Positions 14,173 to 21,078 of a DNA stretch of 21,078 bases are shown here, piece after piece; the first letter of the stretch is position 1; the number at the start of each line of letters is the position of its first letter. The position numbers were made by a program, and so were the translations under genes. This stretch comes from JAAYDI01 sp052034005. GTDB lineage: Bacteria; Planctomycetota; Planctomycetia; Pirellulales; Pirellulaceae. Location: the NCBI GenBank assembly GCA_052034005.1, contig JBPOJB010000021.1:1-21078 (forward strand), written 5' to 3'. Under the pieces are notes generated by a model. It saw only the letters and a program-made list of their open reading frames with translations, had not been told where the DNA came from and did not search any database.

Positions 14173-15492
14173 ATGAGTCAGAGGTCCTCCACGAGGCGTG
14201 ATTTCCTGAAACATTCGGCCGTGGCGGCGGGCACGCTCGCGGCGCTGCAAGCCGGTGTCGCGCGCAGTGCGCATGTGGCGCCCGACAACACGATGAAGAT
14301 CGCCTTGATCGGCTGCGGCGGGCGCGGGACCGGGGCCGTCATCGATTGCTTCAATGCCGGGAAGATCCTGGGCCAGCCGATGCGATTGGTGGCGGTGGCC
14401 GATGCGTTCCGGGACCGAGCCACCAACTCGCTCGAGTACATCAAGAAGGAGGGCTGGGAGGCGAGTGTGGACGTCCCGGCGGAGCGGGTGTTCGTGGGTC
14501 TTGATGGCTACCAGAAGGCCATCGACTCCGACGTCGATCTGGTGCTGATGGCGGCGCCGCCGGGGTTCCGGCCGATGCAATACGAGGCGGCGGTCAAGGC
14601 GGGCAAGAACGTGTTCATGGAGAAACCGCTGTGCACCGATGCGCCCGGGTATCGGCGCATCGTGGCGGCCAACGAACTGGCGGACCAGAAGCGCCTGAAA
14701 GTGGTGGTCGGGCTGCAGCGCCACCACGAAGGCCCATACCTTCAAGGCGTGCAGGAGATCCACGACGGCAAGCTCGGCCAGATCGGGTTGCTGCGCGTCT
14801 ATTGGAACGGGTCCGGCGGCGGGGCGCGCGACCTGGGGCCGCGGCCGCAGAACGATCCGAAAGAGATGGAATTCCAGGTGCGCAACTGGGGCTGCTTCCG
14901 CTGGCTCTACGGCGACAATATCGTCGAACAGCACGTGCACAACATCGATATCGGCAACTGGGTGATGGCCAAGGACGGCGATCCGAAGAAGGCCCATCCG
15001 GTGGAGGCCAACGGCATGGGCGGCCGCGTGGATCCGGGCAACTACGGCGACATCTTCGACCATCATTTCGTCGAGTTCACCTACGCCGATGGCACCAAGA
15101 TGTTCAGCCAGTGCCGGCATCAACCGCAGACCAGGGACGCCGTGATCGAGTTCGTGCATGGCACGAACGAGATGCGGACGGTGGCGCATGGCCGCGGGCC
15201 GGCACTGGAGAGCAGCAACCCGTACGTGCAGGAACATGTGGATCTCATGAAGGCGATCGCCGCCGACACCTATCTCAACGAAGGCTGGTTCGGCGCGGTC
15301 AGCAGCATGACGGCGGTGCTGGGCCGAATGGCCACCTATTCCGGGCAGCCGGTCACCTGGGATGAAGCCGTGGAAAAGGGCTTGTCGGAAGCTCCGGACA
15401 CGATCGCCTGGGACGCCCGGCCGCGCAGCATGCCGGATGAAAACGGCTTCTACCCGTTCCCGCGTCCGGGCTTCTACTCGCCGTTTGCATGA
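14173..15492 (+). CDS. Exported Gfo/Idh/MocA-family oxidoreductase, Tat-dependent
   Basis: This 439-residue protein begins with a clear Tat signal (STRRDFLKHSAVAAGTLAAL, residues 6-25). Then come the Rossmann glycine motif IALIGCGGRGTG (43-54), VAVADAF, and the EKP motif (150-152, FMEKPLCTD). The TPDHWH position is occupied by AAPPGFRP. The C-terminal domain carries NIVEQHVHNIDIGNWVM, with the usual catalytic-site histidines, and the family's WGCFRWLYGDN. Predicted to act on a sugar or sugar derivative with a tightly bound nicotinamide cofactor after folded export. An AAGGAGAA site precedes the ATG. Only about a third or less of residues appear shared with the protein at 4755, so this is a different subfamily, not a recent duplicate. 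Confidence 0.9.
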   Translation: MSQRSSTRRDFLKHSAVAAGTLAALQAGVARSAHVAPDNTMKIALIGCGGRGTGAVIDCFNAGKILGQPMRLVAVADAFRDRATNSLEYIKKEGWEASVDVPAERVFVGLDGYQKAIDSDVDLVLMAAPPGFRPMQYEAAVKAGKNVFMEKPLCTDAPGYRRIVAANELADQKRLKVVVGLQRHHEGPYLQGVQEIHDGKLGQIGLLRVYWNGSGGGARDLGPRPQNDPKEMEFQVRNWGCFRWLYGDNIVEQHVHNIDIGNWVMAKDGDPKKAHPVEANGMGGRVDPGNYGDIFDHHFVEFTYADGTKMFSQCRHQPQTRDAVIEFVHGTNEMRTVAHGRGPALESSNPYVQEHVDLMKAIAADTYLNEGWFGAVSSMTAVLGRMATYSGQPVTWDEAVEKGLSEAPDTIAWDARPRSMPDENGFYPFPRPGFYSPFA

Positions 15493-15506
15493 ACCGACCG
15501 ACCTCG

Positions 15507-15534
15507 CGTGGGGCGGCCTCGGGGCCGCCCCACG
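15507..15534. terminator. Strong hairpin between convergent genes
   Basis: CGTGGGGCGGCC-TCGG-GGCCGCCCCACG forms a perfect 12-bp stem with a 4-nt loop in the 55-bp gap between convergent genes ending at 15492 and 15548. There is no T-tract on either strand, so it would be a bidirectional, non-canonical terminator or an mRNA 3'-end protector. Confidence 0.6.
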
Positions 15535-15547
15535 GTCGCGATGCGCG

Positions 15548-18500
15548 TCACTCCAGGTAGCCGAGCGCCTGGAGCTGGGCGTCAAAGTCGGGCGGCAACG
15601 ATGAGAGCGGCCGCCCCGCGTCGCGGCCCGCGTACCGCAGCAGGTTCACCAGCAACCGGCCGGCGGCCGGGTGCCGCCCAAGCTGATCGCGGATCAGGAG
15701 CGTGTTGAGCACGAATCGGCCTGCACCGAAGTCGTACACCGCGACCATCAGACCGGACGCGTAATCCTGCGAGGCCTTGATCGCGCCCGCCACCGCTTCG
15801 GCCGGCGGGTCCTGTCCCATCCAGAGCGCGTCGGGGATGAGTTCGCGATAGTACGCGTAGTCCATCAGGCCGCCGGACGGCAGGCCGTCGAAAATAGGAT
15901 GTCGCTTGGACCATTCGTCCTTCAAGTACAGCCAACCGTGGATCGCGTCCAGCGCGCCCTTGTTGGCCAGCGGCAGCCAACCGGCGCTCTGGTCGGCGCG
16001 CCGCAAGGCCTCGGGCGTCAGGAACACGACGGTCGCGCCGCGCGCCATGCGCCGCGCTAATTCACAGAACAGGTCGCGCGGCGGCTCGGAAATGCGACCT
16101 GACACCAAGATGGCTTCGCGCGCCGCGGGCGGCTCGAACGTGAAGGGTCGCGTGTGCACCTGGCGGTCGGCCAGCCAGGCGGCGAGCTCCGGATCGTCGC
16201 CACACAATACGATCTCCGCCTCGACCGGCGGCAGCTGCGCCCGGTCGCTCACATGGAATGCCACCTCTCCGCCGGCGGCGGCCGCCCCCTCGAGAAAGGT
16301 CGCCAGGAAGCGGTACTTGCCGGGCGGTCCGTCGAGCGTCACGTCGCCGGCCCAGATCAGCTGAGCCAGCGGGGGATCGGGCGACGCCGCGTGATCGGGG
16401 ATCGTCACCGTCACGGTCTGATCGAGCGTGCGCGTCAGATCGGGGCCGATCACCTGGAGCCGCGCCGGATACTCGCCGGGCCTCAACGCGTCCTCGTTGG
16501 CCAGGACCGCTTCCAGGTGGACCTTCTCGCCCCGCGCGGCGTGCACCGGCTCAGCGAACAGGCACCAGCGCAGCGGCGCCCAGGCATCGTAGAGCGCGTC
16601 GATTGTGCCCGGTTTGAGTTCCCGGAACAGGGTCGTCAGTCCTTCGCCGCACATGACGTGATCGATCGCGCCGGTGAGGCTGTGCCCCACCACGTGCGGG
16701 TTCGCGCGGATCGCGTTCAATCCCAGGGTGCGCTGCGCGGCCATCTTCGCCAGGCTTTCGGCGAAGAAATCCTCGGGTCGCGCGTAGAGTTCGTCCAGTC
16801 GCCACTGCTGCCAGTCGTGCAGGAAGCGGTTCAGTTTATCGCGGAAGAACTGCGCGTCCTCCGCCTGGTCGGCGCCGGCCTGCTCGAAGTGCCGGACGGC
16901 GCGCCACAGGTCCACTGCGCTGCCAATCCCGTACTCCGTGAGGAACACCGGCATGTCGCCCTCGGCACAGGTGCGCAGCTGCTGGATGATGTCGGCCGTG
17001 TGGGGCACGCGCGGATAGCGATGCTGGTCGCTCAGCGCGTCCTCCCAGGCGTTCGATCCCGGGTTGGAGATGCTCCCGACTCGGTTCGGCGGGCCGTCGG
17101 CGCGGTACCGCACGAACGTCGCGGCATCGGGCGCGGGGCCGGGTGCGAGTTGGCCGTAGCTCCACGCGCCGTGCGGATTACTCGCGATCGAGAACTCCGC
17201 CGTGGCATCGTGCGTGCGCCCGCCCGCGTAGGTGACCGTGGCGGCCAGGCCGGTCGTGTCGGCGCCGTAGCTCCCGTTGCCGAAACCGACCACCCAGTCC
17301 AGCCGGTCCCCGCGCTGCACGGCCAGGCTCGTCGTGTTGTCCGATGCGTTGCCGCCGTCGTGCACGTTGATCAGTCCGTCGAACAGCGCGCGGCCATTGT
17401 GCAGGAGATGCACGTCGGTCGTCGCGCGCTCGGCCAGGCTGGTGAACCGCGAGCGGACTTCCACGCGGCCGTCCTCGGGCGCCGTCCACCGCACCACGCT
17501 GTATTCCCCTGCGGGCCCTGGGTGAAACGCCAGGTGGCCCGCCGGCCAGGTGATGCCCAGCGCCCGGATGACCTGGCTGGTCTTGTTGAGCCCGACCCAC
17601 GGCTCGCCGGGCGACACGCGCGGCCAGATGTCCAGCCCGGCGACGCTGCCGATGCCCGTGGCGGCCGCGCTGTCGTAGCGGCCGCTGTTGAGCATCACGA
17701 CGCGCGTGTCGTCGAGTTGCCGGACCAGCGGCAGCATCGTCACGGCATGCCGGAACGCCGGGCCCTCGGGCGCCTCGTTCAACAGGCCCCAGATCACAAT
17801 GCTGGGATGGTGGCGATCGCGCCGAATCAGCTCCGTGACGTTCTGATCGAACCGCGCGGACATCCGAGGCGAGTCGGCGATCGGCGACGAGGCGTACGAC
17901 TCCTCATACACCAGCAGCCCGATCTGGTCGCACAAGTCCAGCTGGGCCCGCGTCGCGCCACCCCAGATGAAGCGGACCATGTTGAAGCCCATCACCTTCA
18001 GGTTCAGCAGGTCGCGGCGCAGCAGGTCGGGATCGCGCGGAAACTGGAGGCCGATCGGGTAGTGGTTGCACGTGTGTGAACCGCGCACGTAGATCCGGCG
18101 GCCGTTGAGTCGGAAGTAGCCATCGGCCAGCCGGAAGTCGCGGAACCCGCACTGGACGGAGTGCTCATCAAGCGCCCTCTCCTGGTGCGTTTCCAGGCGC
18201 GCCGTCACGCGATAAAGGTAGGGGTCCCCCAGGTCCCAGCGGCGCGGGTTCTCCAGCTGCAGCCGCATGTCGGCGATCGTCCTTCCCGGTGGAAACGTGT
18301 GCAGCTGTTCCACCGCCGCCAGTGTCTCGCCGCTGAGCGCCGGAGCCGCACTGAGCGACAAGCGACTCGCGGCATCACGCGGCGTCACGTTGTGCACGAC
18401 CACTTGAGCCTGGATCGCACCGCTCTCGGGATCGGGCCGAACGGCCAGCTCCTCCAGATAGACGCGGGGCACCTGCAGCAGCTCGACCGAATCGACGATC

Positions 18501-19051
18501 CCGCCGTGGTTGAACGCCGCGCCGGCGACGTAGGGGATCACCTTGCAGCGCCGAGCCGTCTCGTTCAAGACGATCGCGTCGATCGGTTCGTGGGTCGGAT
18601 TGAGCACGCGCACGGCGAGCCGGTTGCGCCGGCCCGGCTCAATGGCCGCCGAGACGTCCAGCACGAACGGAGTCTCGCCACCCTCGTGCCCACCGACCGC
18701 CACGCCATTGAGCCACACTTCGGCCAGGTAGTCCACGGCCCAGAAACGCAACAGGTGAACGTCCGTGTCCGCCCCGGACGCCGGGACGTCGAAATCGCGC
18801 CAGTACCAGGCTACGCCATGGTAGCCGGGAAACGCTTCCTGCATGATCCATGGGACTTGGACCGGCTTCGCGCCCGGACGCGGCGCGTCATACCACCGCT
18901 CCTCCCGACCCACGTTCTGCGCGTCGGTGGCCAGCCACCAGGGGCCGTCGAGCGATACCACGTGGCGCGACGCGACCGGCGCCGCCGCAACCGCACACTG
19001 CGCCGCAACCAGCGCGAAGCAGCATGCCGCACCTGACACATATCTGGCCAT
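15548..19051 (-). CDS. Secreted GH2-family glycoside hydrolase with inserted lectin-like module
   Basis: I choose ATG 19051 (1167 aa) because it opens a clean signal peptide (ARYVSGAACCFALVAAQCAVA). A GTG at 19096 overlapping the previous stop is an alternative, and numbering here is from that GTG. Order: GH2 sugar-binding domain (about 48-210, SLDGPWWLATD), Ig-like domain (about 211-318), and TIM barrel with RGSHTCNHYP (338-347), acid/base E441 in WGLLNEAPEG and nucleophile E721 in VFLTEYGIGS. Between them, residues about 486-675 are a foreign beta-sandwich (HPGPAGEYSVVRWTAP, TTDVHLLHNGRALFDG, then SNPHGAWSYG), after which SNPGSNAWEDALSDQHRYP resumes the barrel. An amidotransferase-like domain follows (about 955-1150). 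Likely a beta-glycosidase (galactosidase, glucuronidase or mannosidase type) acting outside the cytoplasm; substrate unknown. Coupled to the ceramidase-like gene upstream. Confidence 0.85.
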   Translation of the reverse strand: MARYVSGAACCFALVAAQCAVAAAPVASRHVVSLDGPWWLATDAQNVGREERWYDAPRPGAKPVQVPWIMQEAFPGYHGVAWYWRDFDVPASGADTDVHLLRFWAVDYLAEVWLNGVAVGGHEGGETPFVLDVSAAIEPGRRNRLAVRVLNPTHEPIDAIVLNETARRCKVIPYVAGAAFNHGGIVDSVELLQVPRVYLEELAVRPDPESGAIQAQVVVHNVTPRDAASRLSLSAAPALSGETLAAVEQLHTFPPGRTIADMRLQLENPRRWDLGDPYLYRVTARLETHQERALDEHSVQCGFRDFRLADGYFRLNGRRIYVRGSHTCNHYPIGLQFPRDPDLLRRDLLNLKVMGFNMVRFIWGGATRAQLDLCDQIGLLVYEESYASSPIADSPRMSARFDQNVTELIRRDRHHPSIVIWGLLNEAPEGPAFRHAVTMLPLVRQLDDTRVVMLNSGRYDSAAATGIGSVAGLDIWPRVSPGEPWVGLNKTSQVIRALGITWPAGHLAFHPGPAGEYSVVRWTAPEDGRVEVRSRFTSLAERATTDVHLLHNGRALFDGLINVHDGGNASDNTTSLAVQRGDRLDWVVGFGNGSYGADTTGLAATVTYAGGRTHDATAEFSIASNPHGAWSYGQLAPGPAPDAATFVRYRADGPPNRVGSISNPGSNAWEDALSDQHRYPRVPHTADIIQQLRTCAEGDMPVFLTEYGIGSAVDLWRAVRHFEQAGADQAEDAQFFRDKLNRFLHDWQQWRLDELYARPEDFFAESLAKMAAQRTLGLNAIRANPHVVGHSLTGAIDHVMCGEGLTTLFRELKPGTIDALYDAWAPLRWCLFAEPVHAARGEKVHLEAVLANEDALRPGEYPARLQVIGPDLTRTLDQTVTVTIPDHAASPDPPLAQLIWAGDVTLDGPPGKYRFLATFLEGAAAAGGEVAFHVSDRAQLPPVEAEIVLCGDDPELAAWLADRQVHTRPFTFEPPAAREAILVSGRISEPPRDLFCELARRMARGATVVFLTPEALRRADQSAGWLPLANKGALDAIHGWLYLKDEWSKRHPIFDGLPSGGLMDYAYYRELIPDALWMGQDPPAEAVAGAIKASQDYASGLMVAVYDFGAGRFVLNTLLIRDQLGRHPAAGRLLVNLLRYAGRDAGRPLSSLPPDFDAQLQALGYLE

Positions 19052-19092
19052 CGGAGCACCCCTGGAAGGAGGACTACCCGCTGGGCACGACG

Positions 19093-20493
19093 TCACGCGA
19101 CGAGCTTGTGCAGCATGTCGAGCGCTGCCGCGGTCAACTCGCGTCCGGCCGTCGGCGTGAAGGGTGGATAGTCGAGGATCTTGGGCACGGTGAGCGCCGA
19201 GTATTCGCCGGCCTTGTACGCGTTCGGGTCCGGTAGGTAGCCGATGATGTGATCGGTGTAGCCCACGACCAGCGTGTCGGGTAGCGGCGAGTCGCGTCGG
19301 ATCGTCAATCCGTAGCAGCTGTAGAGTTCGGCGGGGTGAAACACGAATCCGACGTCACCCAGCTGCATCACGCTCAGCGGCGCCGGCAGGTGCGCCTGGC
19401 TCAAATCGCGCTGCACAGAACCCTTGTACCAGTCCTCGGCGAACCCGGCGTCCACCCACGGGCCACTGGTGCACTTCGCCGGATCGCTGCGGTACGCCTC
19501 CAGCCACTGGCGGAACAGGGCGATATCGAGCGGCACGGGGTACTGCTCGGTCCGCACGCGCAGTTTGTCCACGGGGACGGGTCGCGTGGCATGGAACGCC
19601 TGCTCGATCGCGGCTGCCACCGGCTGGGCCGTGTTCTCCATGGTGCCGATCCAATGGTCCGCGTCCCCCGCGTTCACGTCGCCACAGTGGCCTTGCAGGA
19701 ACGAAGGAGACAGGTCCAGGCGTTGGCGGATCAGGTCTTCCACCATCCCGGGCCAGTCGGGGCCTGCCTGCTCGTCCTGATAGCAGACCGGATGGGCCGA
19801 GAAATGGTACCACAGCAGATCGCGTTTATCGGCGGGGCGGTCGAAGCGCAGGACGTGGACCGTCGTGTCCAGCCATCGCTCATCGTCCGTGGATTCCTGG
19901 GTGAATTGCTCGTCGGTCTTCCAGCTGCTCGTCGTGCGATTGTTGCTGGCCCCCACGGCTCGACTCTTGCCGATACTCAACGTGGCCGGCGCCAGATCGG
20001 CCTGAGCCAGCTCTACCGCGCGGAAGATCTTCTCCTCGACGGCGGCCATATACTCGGGCGACACCGCGCCCCACTGGCGCAGGTAACAGAACGCGGGCAT
20101 GGAATGCGTGTGCGTCGCGCACAGCCGGACATGAGCGGCCGGGATACCGAGCTGCTGGGCGACGCGCTGCTGCACGCGCGCGGTCATCTCGGCGACGACC
20201 GTGGCAATGTCGACCGACACGATGGCGGCCCGGGTATCGCCCAGTTGCAGGACCAGCGCGCGGGCAGCCGTCGGTCGGCGGATGCCGGCGATCCGGCGTT
20301 CCTGACCGGGGGGGCGATGGAAGCCGCCCAACTCGATGCCGATCGGCGGCGTGGTATCCACGACCCCTTCGCCCGCGTGCAGCAGGGGCGCGCTGGTGGC
20401 CGCCAGGCCCGATCGGACGGGCAGCGCCAGCGCGGCTGCGCCGAGGGCCGTGCGCTTGAGAAACGAACGCCGGGATGCAGTGATATTCAGCAT
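19093..20493 (-). CDS. Neutral/alkaline ceramidase-like exported protein
   Basis: The 466-residue protein has a Tat signal (SRRSFLKRTALGAAALALP, residues 7-25) and then the neutral/alkaline non-lysosomal ceramidase N-terminal fold. Visible metal-site motifs are CATHTHSMP (H128 and H130 after numbering from the ATG), FSAHPVCY and LQGHCGDVNAG, with GIELGGFHRP near the start. Full ceramidases are about 650-750 aa and carry a C-terminal Ig-like domain that is missing here, so this belongs to the short group common in planctomycetes whose substrates are not established; an amidase on a glycolipid or another amide is the inference. AGGAG lies six bases before the ATG. Its TGA shares four bases with the GTG of the GH2 frame, suggesting one operon. 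Confidence 0.85.
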   Translation of the reverse strand: MLNITASRRSFLKRTALGAAALALPVRSGLAATSAPLLHAGEGVVDTTPPIGIELGGFHRPPGQERRIAGIRRPTAARALVLQLGDTRAAIVSVDIATVVAEMTARVQQRVAQQLGIPAAHVRLCATHTHSMPAFCYLRQWGAVSPEYMAAVEEKIFRAVELAQADLAPATLSIGKSRAVGASNNRTTSSWKTDEQFTQESTDDERWLDTTVHVLRFDRPADKRDLLWYHFSAHPVCYQDEQAGPDWPGMVEDLIRQRLDLSPSFLQGHCGDVNAGDADHWIGTMENTAQPVAAAIEQAFHATRPVPVDKLRVRTEQYPVPLDIALFRQWLEAYRSDPAKCTSGPWVDAGFAEDWYKGSVQRDLSQAHLPAPLSVMQLGDVGFVFHPAELYSCYGLTIRRDSPLPDTLVVGYTDHIIGYLPDPNAYKAGEYSALTVPKILDYPPFTPTAGRELTAAALDMLHKLVA

Positions 20494-20549
20494 GGTTTGC
20501 TCCTGTAGGTCCTGCCGGTCCGGGCTGTCCCCAGTGAAAGGATGCCACG

Positions 20550-20957
20550 ATGACCTACTCTATCTGCACCAAGGTGCTTTTGGCAACGGCACTCACGGAT
20601 GTTGACGAAGAACTGCGCCAGGTGGCGGAGCCTGTCCTGGCAAAAATCGGCCAGCTGGTGGTTGGTTTTCTCAGCGGTGAAGTGTCTCCGACCGAGAGCT
20701 TCCGATTCGAGGAGGCCCTCCAGGATATGTTACGGGAATTGGGATGCGCCCTCGTAGGCTGGGCCTAAAACCAGGCGGAACCTGACGATCTCGAGACGCT
20801 TCCTCATGATGTGCATGTTGACGGCACCTCCTATCGACGACTCAACCGCAAGACCGCCAACCGGAACGTTTCCACGCGCTTCGGCCGGCATAGTGTCGGC
20901 CAGGAAACACAAAATTGCCGCATAAAAGCGCGCACCACAGAGACGGCACCCGAGTAA
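20550..20957 (+). pseudogene. Remnant of an ISKra4-type transposase (N-terminal part, in-frame stop)
   Basis: From ATG 20550 (AAAGGA site upstream) the frame reads MTYSICTKVLLATALTDVDE and on to SFRFEEALQDMLRELGCALV then GWA, followed by TAA at 20766-20768. The same frame continues NQAEPDDLETLPHDVHVDGT, SYRRLNRKTANRNVSTRFG, and stops at 20955-20957. The pattern of EAAL-LLRELGR followed by N-x-LEPED, V-x-V-G-YRR and N-R-x-V-T-x-FG is that of ISKra4-family transposase N-termini as I recall them; the TAA replaces the Tyr or Phe before Asn-x-x-Glu-Pro. After about residue 125 the similarity is lost, so the catalytic part is gone. This is a truncated, dead copy. Confidence 0.6.
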
Positions 20958-20958
20958 C

Positions 20959-21078
20959 GGCACGTTTTCCTATACGCCGGCCACGGGTTATCGGGGATTT
21001 GACTCGTTCACGTATCGGGTGAGCGATGGCACGGCCAACAGCAACACGGTCGAGGCGTGGATCGCGGTGGGCGGCTAC
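20959..21078 (+). CDS. Partial cadherin/VCBS-like repeat of a large surface protein (runs off right edge)
   Basis: The frame starting GTFSYTPATGYRGFDSFTYR and continuing VSDGTANSNTVEAWIAVGGY to the window edge is a textbook bacterial cadherin-like/VCBS Ig repeat end (G-T-F-x-Y-T-P-x-x-G-Y-x-G-x-D-S-F-T-Y-x-V-S-D-G). No start codon is seen; upstream in the same frame a TAA occurs at 20923-20925, inside the transposase remnant zone. It is therefore the middle of a gene whose 5' part is lost or was displaced by the IS remnant. Such repeats occur in very large adhesins and extracellular proteins. Confidence 0.65.

Noticed and set aside
14155..15585. 476-codon open frame on the minus strand
   Set aside because: Antisense to the second Gfo/Idh/MocA gene, extends through the terminator hairpin, and has shadow composition.
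16154..18079. 641-codon open frame on the plus strand opposite the GH2 gene
   Set aside because: It is rich in Arg, Pro and Val-type shadow composition, has no recognisable motifs, and lies antisense to a gene with clear catalytic motifs; high GC leaves opposite frames open.

Overview
The window looks like a high-GC Planctomycetota chromosome, probably Pirellulales-like; this is inferred from gene content only. Signs are two secreted Tat-signal Gfo/Idh/MocA proteins, a secreted PQQ-type propeller, BNR and LamG proteins, a broken gene of a family I recall mainly from planctomycetes, and many short intergenic repeats. No rRNA, tRNA or CRISPR array was seen.

Bases 1-4100 are an accessory, partly decayed region. 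It holds the 5' end of a probable IS66-type accessory gene leaving the left edge, a gene broken by an internal deletion and a frameshift (203-656), decayed coding remnants (829-1139), a von Willebrand A protein (1230-1862), a short YbjN-like protein (2080-2355), and a toxin-antitoxin pair (2508-4059). In the pair a RelE/HigB-like toxin precedes an XRE-ImmA/IrrE antitoxin, and a perfect 19-bp palindrome lies on the promoter. A possible 30-residue ORF follows the antitoxin.

Bases 4101-4754 and 6051-6360 hold mosaic intergenic repeats. Pairs of modules are shared among three loci (about 684-761, 4118-4672, 6057-6308), and one locus also carries a run of 3-nt-loop palindromes. Two of the loci bracket the first Gfo/Idh/MocA gene (4755-6050).

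Bases 6361-20493 are a carbohydrate-handling cluster of almost entirely exported proteins. A minus-strand trio runs 13984 to 6361: BNR propeller, SGNH-PQQ fusion, and LamG plus glycosidase-like protein. A divergent Gfo/Idh/MocA gene lies at 14173-15492. A minus-strand pair runs 20493 to 15548: a neutral-ceramidase-like protein, then a GH2 glycosidase. A perfect hairpin separates the convergent genes at 15507-15534. The layout suggests breakdown of a complex glycan or glycoconjugate outside the cytoplasm, with oxidoreductase steps by the exported Gfo/Idh/MocA proteins. No transporter or regulator is visible. The most unusual gene is the GH2: a roughly 190-residue lectin-like module, apparently circularly permuted, sits between its two catalytic glutamates.

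The right end (20550-21078) is a broken ISKra4-like transposase N-terminus with an in-frame TAA. It abuts a truncated cadherin/VCBS-like repeat of a large surface protein that runs off the window.
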